A DNA stretch of 64,000 nucleotides from the NCBI GenBank assembly GCA_963836005.1, contig CAWIHS010000002.1, positions 868,001 to 932,000 on the forward strand, given 5' to 3'. Positions 37,027 to 46,700 of this stretch are shown piece by piece. The stretch's first letter is position 1. Each line of letters opens with the position of its first letter. This DNA comes from CAWIHS01 sp963836005. GTDB lineage: Bacteria; Pseudomonadota; Gammaproteobacteria; GRL18. Under the pieces are notes generated by a model. It worked only from the letters and a program-made list of their open reading frames with translations, was not told the origin of the DNA and did no database searches. The position numbers and the translations under genes were made by a program.

Positions 37027-39966
37027 ATGAAACTGAAAAAAGTATCAGAAAAAATCGCTGTGGAAGAGCTTCAAATTTCCCTGCAAAATGCTGCAGCTAA
37101 CGCAGACAGTGATACTAATAATGAAGCTATATCTACCGGGCAGGCCATTTCACGGCGTTCCTTCTTACGCAATTCCGGCCTAATGGCCGGCGGCGCCACC
37201 ATTGCAGGCAGCGGTTTTGGTCTGGGCATGATGAAAAAAGTCAGGGCCAATGAAAATGCAGCTGAAAAAGGTGCTGTGAAGGAGATAAAAACCGTATGTA
37301 CACATTGTTCGGTGGGTTGCGGTATCATTGCCGAAGTGCAAAATGGTGTCTGGACCGGGCAGGAACCTGCTTTTGATCACCCCTTCAACAAGGGTGGGCA
37401 TTGCGCCAAAGGTGCAGCTGTCAGAGAGCATGGACATGGAGAACGGCGGCTTAAATATCCCACTAAACTGGTGAACGGCAAGTGGAAAAAGATTTCCTGG
37501 GATGAGGCCATCAACGAAATTGGCGACAAACTACTGGAGATCCGTCAGCAGTCAGGTCCCGACGCTGTCTACTTCCTGGGTTCGGCCAAGCATAATAATG
37601 AACAGGCCTATATGTTCCGCAAGCTTGCCGCCATGTGGGGAACCAATAATGTGGATCACCAGGCGCGTATCTGTCACTCAACCACCGTGGCGGGGGTAGC
37701 CAATACCTGGGGCTACGGCGCCATGACCAATTCCTATAATGACATTCATAACTCTCAGGCGATTCTGTTGATCGGCAGCAATCCGGCAGAGGCACATCCG
37801 GTAGCGCTGCAGCATATTCTAAAAGCCAAAGAAGAGAATAATGCGCCGGTCATTGTGATTGATCCCCGCTTTACCAGAACGGCAGCACATGCTGATCATT
37901 TTCTGAAAATACGCCCTGGTACAGATACGCCTATTATCTGGGGTATGCTCTGGCATATTTTTGAAAATAAATGGGAAGATAAGGAATTTATTCGTCAGCG
38001 AGTGTATGGCATGGATGAAATCCGTCAGGAGGTAGCGAAATGGACCCCCGATGAAGTGGAAAAAGTGACCGGTGTTCCCGAAAATCAGGTGTATGCAGCT
38101 ACAAAAGCCATGGCCAACCATCGCCCTGGTACATTCATCTGGTGTATGGGCGGTACTCAGCATACCATTGGTAATAATAATACCCGGGCTTATTGTGTGT
38201 TCCAGCTGGCGCTCGGTAATATGGGGGTCAGCGGCGGCGGTACCAATATTTTCCGCGGACATGATAATGTTCAGGGTGCTACAGACCTGGGTGTACTCGC
38301 TAATACGCTGCCGGGTTATTACGGTCTGTCTGAAGGTGCCTGGAAACACTGGTCAGGCGTCTGGGATCTGGACTATGAATGGATCAAGGGACAGTTTGAC
38401 AGCGGCAGTTATGAAAAGAAGAAGGATAAAGATGTTCATGTAATGAACACCAATGGTATTCCGGTATCTCGCTGGATAGATGGTGTACTTGAAGAAAAAG
38501 GCAATATTGCACAGAAGGATAATGTTCGTGCCATGATTTTCTGGGGCCATGCGCCTAATAGCCAGACCCGTGGAAAAGAAATGAAAAAGGCGATGGAAAA
38601 ACTGGACATGCTGGTGGTGGTGGATCCTTATCCCAGCCTTTCTGCTGTGATGCATGACAGAACCGATGGTGTCTATCTGATCCCCGCAACGACCCAGTTT
38701 GAAACTTATGGTTCTGTTACCGCCTCCAACCGTTCGATACAATGGCGAGACAAAGTCATTGAACCCTTGTTTGAATCTTCACCTGACCATGTCATCATGT
38801 ATAAACTGGCGAAGAAACTGAATCTTGCGGAACAAATGTTCAAAAACATCAAGATCGAAAATGATGAGCCCCTGATTGAGGATATTACCCGGGAATTCAA
38901 CAACGGCCTCTGGACAATTGGTTACACAGGCCAGAGTCCTGAACGATTGAAAAAACATCAGCAAAACTGGGGACAGTTTGATTATACCTCCTTGAAAGCT
39001 GAAGGCGGCCCCTGTGACGGCGATTACTACGGTATGCCCTGGCCTTGCTGGGGAACTGCAGAAATGAATCATCCCGGTACACCCAACCTGTATGACACCA
39101 GTAAATCGGTTGCTGACGGTGGTCTGACGTTTCGTGCACGCTTTGGGGTAGAGCGTGATGGCGTTAATCTGTTGGCAGAAAATTCTTATTCCAGAGATTC
39201 TGAAATAAAAGACGGCTATCCTGAATTTTCTGATAAGCTGCTGAAAAAACTGGGCTGGTGGGATGAACTCAGTGACCAAGAGAAACAACTGGCCGAAGGT
39301 AAAAACTGGAAAACTGATCTGTCCGGCGGTATTCAGCGGGTAGCCATCAAACATGGCTGTTCACCATTTGGTAATGCCAAAGCCAGAGCTATTGTCTGGA
39401 CCTTTCCGGATCCGGTGCCCATCCATCGAGAGCCTCTTTATACCAGTCGTCGTGATCTGGTGGAGAAATATCCTACCTATGAAGATCGCAAGTCTTTCTG
39501 GAGGCTGCCGACCCGTTATGAATCCATTCAGGCCAAGGATTATTCGCAGGATTTCCCAATCATACTGACTTCCGGTCGTTTGGTGGAATACGAAGGTGGT
39601 GGTGATGAAACCCGTTCCAACCCCTGGCTTGCAGAACTGCAGCAAGATATGTTTATTGAAGTGAATCCACGCGACGCCAATAACGCAAATATCAAGGACA
39701 ATGATGATATTTGGGTTAGTACTCCGGAAGGAGCGCGTATCCGAGTCAAAGCGATGATCACCCGGCGCGTTGCTCCCGGGGTAGCATTTATGCCGTATCA
39801 TTTTGGCGGAGTGTTTGAAGGCAAGGATCTCAGAAGCAAATATCCTGCAGGTTCTGACCCTTATATCCTGGGTGAAGCCTGCAATACAGCAATGACCTAT
39901 GGATATGACTCAGTCACACAAATGCAGGAAACAAAATGTAGCCTGTGCAGTATTAGTAAAGTATAG
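37027..39966 (+). CDS. fdhA: Formate dehydrogenase catalytic (alpha) subunit, Mo/W-bis-MGD, Cys type
   Basis: 979 residues. Tat signal SRRSFLRNSG (RR 43-44), so exported folded to the periplasm. [4Fe-4S] ligands are Cys91, Cys94, Cys98 and Cys126. The catalytic pair is Cys216-His217 in QARICHSTTVAG, where E. coli FdnG/FdoG have selenocysteine, so no SECIS is needed. Further molybdopterin-binding motifs (GSNPAEAHP, PAATTQFET-type loop, TSGRLVEYEGGG) follow. Oxidises formate to CO2 and passes electrons through FdhB to membrane cytochrome b. Confidence 0.95.
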   Translation: MKLKKVSEKIAVEELQISLQNAAANADSDTNNEAISTGQAISRRSFLRNSGLMAGGATIAGSGFGLGMMKKVRANENAAEKGAVKEIKTVCTHCSVGCGIIAEVQNGVWTGQEPAFDHPFNKGGHCAKGAAVREHGHGERRLKYPTKLVNGKWKKISWDEAINEIGDKLLEIRQQSGPDAVYFLGSAKHNNEQAYMFRKLAAMWGTNNVDHQARICHSTTVAGVANTWGYGAMTNSYNDIHNSQAILLIGSNPAEAHPVALQHILKAKEENNAPVIVIDPRFTRTAAHADHFLKIRPGTDTPIIWGMLWHIFENKWEDKEFIRQRVYGMDEIRQEVAKWTPDEVEKVTGVPENQVYAATKAMANHRPGTFIWCMGGTQHTIGNNNTRAYCVFQLALGNMGVSGGGTNIFRGHDNVQGATDLGVLANTLPGYYGLSEGAWKHWSGVWDLDYEWIKGQFDSGSYEKKKDKDVHVMNTNGIPVSRWIDGVLEEKGNIAQKDNVRAMIFWGHAPNSQTRGKEMKKAMEKLDMLVVVDPYPSLSAVMHDRTDGVYLIPATTQFETYGSVTASNRSIQWRDKVIEPLFESSPDHVIMYKLAKKLNLAEQMFKNIKIENDEPLIEDITREFNNGLWTIGYTGQSPERLKKHQQNWGQFDYTSLKAEGGPCDGDYYGMPWPCWGTAEMNHPGTPNLYDTSKSVADGGLTFRARFGVERDGVNLLAENSYSRDSEIKDGYPEFSDKLLKKLGWWDELSDQEKQLAEGKNWKTDLSGGIQRVAIKHGCSPFGNAKARAIVWTFPDPVPIHREPLYTSRRDLVEKYPTYEDRKSFWRLPTRYESIQAKDYSQDFPIILTSGRLVEYEGGGDETRSNPWLAELQQDMFIEVNPRDANNANIKDNDDIWVSTPEGARIRVKAMITRRVAPGVAFMPYHFGGVFEGKDLRSKYPAGSDPYILGEACNTAMTYGYDSVTQMQETKCSLCSISKV

Positions 39967-39978
39967 GGGATTATCAAC

Positions 39979-40593
39979 ATGGCACGTATGAAATTTTATT
40001 GTGATGCTGAACGCTGTATTGAATGTAATGCCTGCGTTACTGCATGTAAAAATGAAAATGAAGTTCCCTGGGGAGTTAATCGCAGACGTGTAGTTACGAT
40101 TAAAGATGGGGAACCTGGCGAACGTTCTCTATCTGTAGCTTGTATGCACTGCTCAGATGCACCCTGTGCTACCGTTTGCCCGGTAGACTGTTTCTATACC
40201 ACTGAAGATGGTGTGGTACTGCATGATAAGGATATCTGTATTGGGTGTGGTTATTGCTTTTACGCCTGTCCTTTCGGTGCTCCTCAGTTCCCTCAGGATG
40301 GTGCATTTGCTTCCCGCGGGAAAATGGATAAATGTACATTTTGTGGCGGCGGTCCTGAAGAGGATAACAGTGCCGCTGAGCATCAGAAGTATGGTTCCAA
40401 CCGACTGGCGGAAGGAAAACTGCCTCTGTGCGCTGAGATGTGTTCAACCAAAGCGCTGTTAGCGGGTGATGCTGATGTGTTATCTGATATTTATCGCAAG
40501 CGGATTATCAACAGAGGAGCCAGTGTTCTGAACAAGGGTGTTTCTTATCAGAACGCATCTCTGCGCGCATCTTCCGTGGTTAAGGATGAGTAA
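39979..40593 (+). CDS. fdhB: Formate dehydrogenase iron-sulfur (beta) subunit
   Basis: 204 residues. Four ferredoxin-type clusters: CIECNACVTACKNE, CMHCSDAPCATVCP, CIGCGYCFYACP and a split CTFCGG...CAEMC. These match HybA/FdnH-like electron-transfer subunits. No Tat signal or membrane anchor, so it is probably exported with FdhA. 12 bp after fdhA. Confidence 0.93.
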   Translation: MARMKFYCDAERCIECNACVTACKNENEVPWGVNRRRVVTIKDGEPGERSLSVACMHCSDAPCATVCPVDCFYTTEDGVVLHDKDICIGCGYCFYACPFGAPQFPQDGAFASRGKMDKCTFCGGGPEEDNSAAEHQKYGSNRLAEGKLPLCAEMCSTKALLAGDADVLSDIYRKRIINRGASVLNKGVSYQNASLRASSVVKDE

Positions 40594-40701
40594 TCAAGGG
40601 GGCGGTAGTAAATCTTTTATTACTTAATAATCATGTGATTGTTTCCTGACTTTTCACTGCAGTATATCCTTTACTGCAGTGAGTTAATTTGGATTGCTCT
40701 G

Positions 40702-41790
40702 ATGATGTCACAAAAAAATATGTCAATTCACTGTCCATTCTTTGCCCGCCTGTTTTATTTTTCTGTACTTTTTCTGTGTCTATTTTTTCTGCTGTTACCG
40801 ATCAGCGCAAGTGCTTCCGGGCCGGCAGCTTCAAAGGTTAACAATCCGGGAAATAATCTCTGGATGGAGGTTCGGCATAACATTGACGACGGCAAAATAA
40901 CCAGTCAGGTCAAGAGTGTTGACAGTACGGTACTGATTAACCCGCAGGCTGAGAGATGGCTTCAGTTTCGCATGGATAAGCTGATCCAATACGGTTTAAT
41001 GCTGCTGGCTGCGGTTATTTCTCTGATTACACTGTTCTATCTGTTGCGTGGTAAAGTTAAACTGGCAGGCGGATTGTCAGGTCGTATGGTGCATCGCTTC
41101 ACTGACTATGAACGTATGCTGCACTGGTCACTGGCGCTGGTGTTTATCTTTCTTGCCCTTAGCGGCATGATCCTGCTGTTTGGACGCACCTTGCTGATCC
41201 CCGTTCTGGGACAGGAGTTGTTTTCTGTCATGGCATCCGCAAGCAAGGAAGGTCACAATCTGTTTGGCCCCATTTTTCTGGTGCTTATATTTCTGATGCT
41301 ATTCAGTTTTGTCAGGCGCAACATCTACGCCAGAGGTGATTTAACCTGGCTTTTAAAAGGCGGTGGCATGATTGGTAAATCGCATGTAACCGGCGGTTTT
41401 TTTAATATGGGTGAAAAAACCTGGTACTGGATGGTTATATTAGTCGGGCTGGCCATTTCCGTGAGCGGGCTGATACTGGTATCACCCAATTTCGGTCAGA
41501 GCCGGGTAATCATGGAGTTGTCCCATGTCATCCATGGCATTGGCGCTATGATCCTGATTGCAGTTTCTTTTGGGCATATGTACCTTGCTACGCTAGGCAC
41601 GGAAGGCACTCTGGAGAGCATGAAAAGTGGCTATACCGATATCAAATGGGCCGAGGAACATCATGACCGATGGGCAAAAGAATGTCATGATAAAGGTAAG
41701 ATTATCTCTGCTGAAGACTTTTCCAGACTGCAGGGTAAAGCTGGCGTTAATTTAGAGACTGTGGCACCTGCTGTAGATGAAAACCATTAG
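40702..41790 (+). CDS. fdhC: Formate dehydrogenase cytochrome b (gamma) subunit
   Basis: About 362 residues from ATG 40702. The open frame reaches back to a TTG at 40639 but has no good ribosome site there. An N-terminal signal-like segment ends in SASASG, then a periplasmic stretch, then about four membrane helices with likely haem ligands (MVHRFTDYERMLHW, GHNLFGP, ELSHVIHGIGAM, SFGHMYLATLGTEG). Typical of the DUF4405/FdhC b556 family. Delivers electrons to quinone. Confidence 0.9.
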   Translation: MMSQKNMSIHCPFFARLFYFSVLFLCLFFLLLPISASASGPAASKVNNPGNNLWMEVRHNIDDGKITSQVKSVDSTVLINPQAERWLQFRMDKLIQYGLMLLAAVISLITLFYLLRGKVKLAGGLSGRMVHRFTDYERMLHWSLALVFIFLALSGMILLFGRTLLIPVLGQELFSVMASASKEGHNLFGPIFLVLIFLMLFSFVRRNIYARGDLTWLLKGGGMIGKSHVTGGFFNMGEKTWYWMVILVGLAISVSGLILVSPNFGQSRVIMELSHVIHGIGAMILIAVSFGHMYLATLGTEGTLESMKSGYTDIKWAEEHHDRWAKECHDKGKIISAEDFSRLQGKAGVNLETVAPAVDENH

Positions 41791-41801
41791 AGGAGAAAAA
41801 A

Positions 41802-42443
41802 ATGACAGCTTATCTTATTGATGGACCTCTGTGGTATTTTTCTCTGGGAGTATTTTCAATCGGTGTGATCTGGAAATTAGCAACCATCGTGTTTAGCAAG
41901 AGAAAAACGGATTTATCTGCAGCGCGAGGTTCTGCTGTGCCTGGGGCAGTGAAGACTGTTTTCAGCCGGTTTGTGGCTGACACAGGCATGGCGCCGCATA
42001 TTCGTTTGCAGATTGTCGCGGGTTATATGTTTCATCTGGGTTTGTTTGCGCTGTTATTTTTTGCGGCTCCACATGTGAAATTCCTGGATGAGCATTTTCT
42101 CGGTTTTAGCTGGACGCCGTTGCCCCACTGGGCGTTTATTGTCGCCTCACAGTTTGCTTTTCTGGGTTTAATCATGTTGTGGCTGCACCGCATATTGAAC
42201 CCCGTATCACGCCTGATTTCCACCGCTGATGATCATATTTCGGCGATTTTAACCTTTGTGGTCATGTTGACAGGTTGTCTGGCCTTGCTGGAGTCATTTG
42301 ATGCACTTCGTTTGTTACATCGCTTTTGCGTTGAACTGTTGCTGATCTATTTTCCATTCAGCCGCCTGATGCATGCGTTTACTTTTATTCCCAGCAGGGC
42401 GTTTACCGGAGCCTGGTTTGGGCGTCGCGGTATTCGTGCCTAG
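41802..42443 (+). CDS. NarI/HdrE-like membrane cytochrome b subunit
   Basis: 213 residues with about five hydrophobic segments. Pairs of His occur in MFHLGLFALLFFAAPH, LLHRFCVEL and SRLMHAFTF, consistent with haem b ligation in the nitrate-reductase gamma / DsrM / HdrE superfamily. GAGGAG ribosome site 11 bp after fdhC. The following HdrD-like protein is its expected partner, so the pair looks like a quinone-linked Hdr-type module attached to the FDH operon. Confidence 0.75.
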   Translation: MTAYLIDGPLWYFSLGVFSIGVIWKLATIVFSKRKTDLSAARGSAVPGAVKTVFSRFVADTGMAPHIRLQIVAGYMFHLGLFALLFFAAPHVKFLDEHFLGFSWTPLPHWAFIVASQFAFLGLIMLWLHRILNPVSRLISTADDHISAILTFVVMLTGCLALLESFDALRLLHRFCVELLLIYFPFSRLMHAFTFIPSRAFTGAWFGRRGIRA

Positions 42444-42499
42444 TGTTGTAAATTCAACATAAATAATTACACAATAAATTAACCAGGAAGGGGTTAAGC

Positions 42500-43774
42500 A
42501 TGAGTGAAAGATTTGAACGCGGTTTACAGACTCTAAGAGAACAGATGGATCCTGAAGTTAACACCTTTTTCTCAACTTGTGTGCATTGCGGTATCTGTGC
42601 TGAAGCCTGTCTGTTTTATACTGAAACTCGTGATCCACGCTATACCCCCATCTACAAAACGGAACCCTTGCGCAAAGTCTGGCAGGAAGAATACACCTTC
42701 TGGGGCAAGCTGGCCAGAAAACTGGGTCTCACTAAACCATTGACTGAGGATGATCTGGCCAGCTGGGAGCTGCTGGTCTATGATGGTTGTTCAATGTGCG
42801 GTCGTTGCAGTATGGTATGCCCAGTGGGTATAGATATTGCGTATATAATCCGTAAAGTCAAAGAAGGCCTGGCGGCAGCAGAATACTCCCCGGAAGGTCT
42901 GGTAGCTGCCACCCAGCGTGCGGTAGAAATTGGCAGTCCTATGGGGATCAGACTGAAGGCTTTGCTGGCTCAAATCAGACATATTGAAGCAGATACCGGA
43001 CTCACGATTCCCATGGATGTGGAAGGTGCAGATTATATGGCACTGCTGTCTTCTATGGAAATCATCAACTTTCCTGAATACATAGAAGCCCTGGCGCGTA
43101 TTTTTAACCAGGCGGGCGTAAGCTGGACCCTCTGTTCTGAGGCATTTGAGGCTACCAATTCCGGTCTGCAGATCGGCAACAGCAAGGTGGCTGCACAATT
43201 GCTGGAAAGAGTGGTCGCGGGAGCGGAAAAACTCAGGGTTAAAAACGTGATCAGTCCGGAATGCGGTCATGCTTTCGCCGCCATACGCTGGGATGGTCCG
43301 AACTTTATTGGCAGACCCTATTCGTTCAAGGTCATACATATTCTTGAACTACTGGATGAGTTACAGCGAAGCGGCCGTCTGAGAACAACAGGTAAGGAAA
43401 ATGCCCGTTTAACTTTCCATGATCCCTGCCAGATAGTCCGCCGTGGCGGTGTGGAAGCCCAGCCACGTCATCTGCTGGCGCCCATAACCGAAAATTTTGT
43501 TGAAATGAGCGACCATGGACGTATGAACTGGTGTTGCGGTGGAGGAGGTGGTGTCAGTGCCAATGAAAGAGCTGAAGAATTAAGGATCACCGCGTTTAAT
43601 AGAAAAAAATCTCAACTGCAAGAATTAGAAGTTGATACTATAGTGACTGCCTGTGCAAACTGCCGTCTGGTTATGGAAGAAGGTCTGGAAGAAAATGAAA
43701 TGGATCTGCCCATTGTAGGATTAACTGAGGTGATTGCGGAACATCTGGTTGAGGATAAAGGACCAGTTAGCTAA
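42500..43774 (+). CDS. HdrD/GlpC-like iron-sulfur reductase subunit with CCG domain
   Basis: 424 residues. Two N-terminal [4Fe-4S] groups (CVHCGICAEACLFY, CSMCGRCSMVCPVG) and a C-terminal CCG domain with CSE..., SPECGHAF, HDPCQIVRRGG, NWCCGGGGGVSANERAEE and CANCR. This combination is that of HdrD, DsrK and GlpC proteins, which bind unusual [4Fe-4S] centres for disulfide or quinone redox chemistry. Substrate here unknown. Good ribosome site AGGAAGGGG. Confidence 0.85.
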   Translation: MSERFERGLQTLREQMDPEVNTFFSTCVHCGICAEACLFYTETRDPRYTPIYKTEPLRKVWQEEYTFWGKLARKLGLTKPLTEDDLASWELLVYDGCSMCGRCSMVCPVGIDIAYIIRKVKEGLAAAEYSPEGLVAATQRAVEIGSPMGIRLKALLAQIRHIEADTGLTIPMDVEGADYMALLSSMEIINFPEYIEALARIFNQAGVSWTLCSEAFEATNSGLQIGNSKVAAQLLERVVAGAEKLRVKNVISPECGHAFAAIRWDGPNFIGRPYSFKVIHILELLDELQRSGRLRTTGKENARLTFHDPCQIVRRGGVEAQPRHLLAPITENFVEMSDHGRMNWCCGGGGGVSANERAEELRITAFNRKKSQLQELEVDTIVTACANCRLVMEEGLEENEMDLPIVGLTEVIAEHLVEDKGPVS

Positions 43775-43886
43775 TCGACCTGTATGGGTTAGTGTTATAA
43801 ATTAGGCGTATGTATTCACGATGTTTGTTACACTTCGCGTGATATTCCAGATACGCTGCGTAGTAACATTTTTATAAGTGATCAAT

Positions 43887-44336
43887 ATGACTATACAAAA
43901 CGATAAAGAATTTAGAACCGCACTGGATGCGCTTTCAGTTGAGCAGCAAAGATCGCTAGGCGCATTGTTCGTGCAGAGTGTTAAGCATCTGTGTGATGAT
44001 CAGATGATTGACAGAGCCATTAAGGCTGCACCAGAACAAGACAGCTTAGCAATGAATGAAGCCTTTAAACAGGTAAAAGCCCTCGCTACCAGGACCTATA
44101 CTGCCTGCGGCGGTGATGCCTGCTGGCCTGAGCAGGCAGCGCACTTTGTTGCTACTGCTGCGAAAGCCTGCCTGACGCCGGCAGAGCAAATAGACAGAAA
44201 TGCTAATCTGGCCTGGAGGACAGCGATTCAGGCCCGCCTCGCCAATAATTGTGAAATGATTGAAAAAGATAGCGGCGAAATTAATAGCGAAGCACAAAAG
44301 CAGTATGCTTTGACTGAAGAGTATCTTTCAGGATGA
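43887..44336 (+). CDS. Hypothetical helical protein at end of fdh locus
   Basis: 149 residues from ATG 43887 (in-frame GTG at 43878). No family recognised. Predicted mainly alpha-helical, with conserved-looking CGGDACWPEQAAHFVATAAKAC; three Cys in the central part could bind metal. No signal peptide or membrane helix. 112 bp after the HdrD-like gene on the same strand, possibly in the same regulon. Confidence 0.6.
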   Translation: MTIQNDKEFRTALDALSVEQQRSLGALFVQSVKHLCDDQMIDRAIKAAPEQDSLAMNEAFKQVKALATRTYTACGGDACWPEQAAHFVATAAKACLTPAEQIDRNANLAWRTAIQARLANNCEMIEKDSGEINSEAQKQYALTEEYLSG

Positions 44337-44477
44337 CTTATTAATCCAGCAACAATAAACACCGGCAAGAATAAACAATAGTTATCAGAATAATAATATG
44401 GCACAGGGGAAAGCTGCACTGGCAGAATGCCAGTTGCGAGCCATTTAATATCAGGCAGATTCGCATATCTGATACTC

Positions 44478-44510
44478 TTTTCCAGATTTTTTCCAGATTT
44501 TTTCCAGATT
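44478..44510. repeat. Three perfect copies of an 11-bp tandem repeat
   Basis: TTTTCCAGATT repeated three times without error. It lies in a 280-bp gap (44337-44616) that also holds a small hairpin ACTGGCA-GAA-TGCCAGT at 44418-44434. No T-run terminator is evident. Confidence 0.7.
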
Positions 44511-44616
44511 AAGAGTTAAGTTCGATTTTTATTCAGTTCCATTTACTTATATCAAGGCGATCAGGTTTCAATACTGATATCATCGTGATTTTAAACAGGT
44601 AAATGAGACGCTATTT

Positions 44617-45549
44617 ATGCCTTCCGTTGAATTAAACATCCCGTCTGCAGCATCTCCTTTTGATCCAGATAATCATGATCTTTACCGGCGCTGGCGTGAC
44701 CAGAAGCTAAAAAACTATCCGAGTGCTCTGAACCAGCTCATGATTGAGATTGAAGACCCGCGTAAGCTGAGCAGCGCTGAATATCAAAAACTCACAGAAC
44801 TGTGCAGAAAAACCAATATGGCCATTTATGCCGGTAAAACAGGTGATGATCCTGATCCGGAAATTCCTCTGGCTCTCGGGAGAAAATTTAATGTATATGA
44901 ACTGGATCATAACTGGCTAGCTGATGAGAGCGGATTGACTTCATTAACCGTGGTAAATGACGGTTCAAGAAAAAGTTACATTCCTTATACCAATCTAGCC
45001 ATTAACTGGCATACTGATGGTTACTATAATACAGCCGACAGACAGATCCATGCTTTATTGCTGCACTGTGTCCATCCGGCTGCCCAGGGCGGCAGTAATC
45101 GTTTGATGGATCATGAAGTGGCCTATATCAAGCTGAGGGAAAAAAATCCGCAGTTTATCCGTGCGTTAATGGCTCCTGATGTTATGACTATTCCTGCACG
45201 TGTCAGCGAGCAGGGTATTATTGCCAGACAAGAAGAGAGCGGACCGGTATTTTCGATCAATCCGTTAACGGGTGATCTGCACATGCGTTATACGATCCGA
45301 ACCCGGAATGTGATTTGGAAAGAGGATGCTTTAACCCAGCAAGCGATTCGGTACCTGGAAAAATTACTTGAAAGTGACAGTCCTTACAGTTACCAGGGCA
45401 CCTTGCAATCAGGTATGGGGTTGATCAGCAATAATGTGTTACATGATCGCAGCGCTTTTGAAGATGGTGAAGTGAAACGTCTGCTCTATCGCGCCCGCTA
45501 CTATGCCAGGCTCAAGGACACCAGTGTCAATCAGGTTTATGCTGCATAA
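44617..45549 (+). CDS. TauD/TfdA-family Fe(II)/2-oxoglutarate dioxygenase
   Basis: 310 residues. The metal-binding HxD is in INWHTDGYYN and the distal His in NNVLHDRSAF. The oxoglutarate Arg is probably in the KRLLYRARYYAR tail. The TauD superfamily hydroxylates taurine, carnitine-like or other small molecules; the substrate cannot be told. Single gene between the fdh locus and thyA. Confidence 0.8.
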   Translation: MPSVELNIPSAASPFDPDNHDLYRRWRDQKLKNYPSALNQLMIEIEDPRKLSSAEYQKLTELCRKTNMAIYAGKTGDDPDPEIPLALGRKFNVYELDHNWLADESGLTSLTVVNDGSRKSYIPYTNLAINWHTDGYYNTADRQIHALLLHCVHPAAQGGSNRLMDHEVAYIKLREKNPQFIRALMAPDVMTIPARVSEQGIIARQEESGPVFSINPLTGDLHMRYTIRTRNVIWKEDALTQQAIRYLEKLLESDSPYSYQGTLQSGMGLISNNVLHDRSAFEDGEVKRLLYRARYYARLKDTSVNQVYAA

Positions 45550-45727
45550 ATAAGCGCTGATTGCGCGCCATGGCGTCAAAAGAAGGATTATATTATTTTT
45601 TACGTCTTAGCGTGAGACATTGTTTTTTTGCCCACTCCTCACTAATGTACAAAACAAACATCATCTGGAATAATGACTTATTTGCAAGCAACAACGCTTT
45701 GCACGACAAGTATAAACGGGGAGTAGA

Positions 45728-46522
45728 ATGAAGCAATATCTGGATTTAATGCGGCATGTTCGTGACAATGGTACAACCAAATCCGATCGGACTGGGACGG
45801 GAACCAAAAGTGTTTTTGGCTATCAGATGCGCTTTGATCTGGCTGCAGGCTTTCCCCTGGTAACCACAAAAAAACTCCATCTACGCTCGATTATTCATGA
45901 ATTATTATGGTTTCTGCAGGGAGACACCAATATCCGTTATTTAAAGGAAAACGGGGTGAGTATCTGGGATGAGTGGGCAGATGAAAATGGAGAACTCGGG
46001 CCCGTATATGGTTCCCAGTGGCGCAGCTGGCCAGCCCCCGATGGACTTCATATTGATCAGATAAGCCAGGTTGTGGAACAGTTAAAACACCATCCGGATT
46101 CACGGCGTATCATCGTCAGTGCCTGGAATGTGGCAGAGATAGAAAACATGGCCCTGCCACCATGCCATGCATTTTTCCAGTTTTATGTTGCCGATGGAAA
46201 ATTATCCTGTCAGCTTTATCAGCGCAGCGCAGATATTTTTCTTGGAGTTCCTTTTAATATTGCTTCCTATGCGCTGCTGACCCTCATGGTGGCTCAGGTG
46301 ACGGGTTTGGCTCCCGGTGAATTTGTCCACACTCTGGGTGATGCACATTTATATCTGAATCATCTGCAGCAGACCGATTTACAGTTAAGCCGGACACCTC
46401 ATCCTTTACCGACAATGAAGATGAATCCAGATATAGATAATATTTTCGATTTCAGCTACGAGGATTTTGAACTGGAAAATTATAGCTGTGATGCGCATAT
46501 TAAGGCCCCGGTCGCGGTTTAG
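45728..46522 (+). CDS. thyA: Thymidylate synthase
   Basis: 264 residues, full length. Converts dUMP to dTMP with methylene-tetrahydrofolate. Motifs: GTKSVFGYQMRFDL, the LLWFLQGDTNIRYLKENG loop, the catalytic Cys in ALPPCHAFFQFYV, QLYQRSADIFLGVPFNIASY and the C-terminal DAHIKAPVAV. A second, truncated thyA of a different type lies at 59739. Confidence 0.96.
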   Translation: MKQYLDLMRHVRDNGTTKSDRTGTGTKSVFGYQMRFDLAAGFPLVTTKKLHLRSIIHELLWFLQGDTNIRYLKENGVSIWDEWADENGELGPVYGSQWRSWPAPDGLHIDQISQVVEQLKHHPDSRRIIVSAWNVAEIENMALPPCHAFFQFYVADGKLSCQLYQRSADIFLGVPFNIASYALLTLMVAQVTGLAPGEFVHTLGDAHLYLNHLQQTDLQLSRTPHPLPTMKMNPDIDNIFDFSYEDFELENYSCDAHIKAPVAV

Positions 46523-46700
46523 AACACTGTATTTGATAGCTAAATGCAAAGCTGTAGGCCCTCACTGATTTCATGTCCGTTTTACGACTTGATAAACTCT
46601 TCAAAGCGATTAATATAGCAATGCCTGTGTCTTCGGGTATAGATGTTTTATTCTGGCATTATTCAATAAATGGGCGATCCTGTTATTTATAAAACAGAAT

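Noticed and set aside
38072..39801. Several open frames overlapping fdhA on both strands
   Set aside because: They lie inside the well-supported fdhA frame and have no family features; shadows of the GC-rich codon pattern.
45611..45623. GTGAGACATTG upstream of thyA as a third regulator site
   Set aside because: Only one half of the TGAGACA palindrome is present and no sigma-54 promoter follows.
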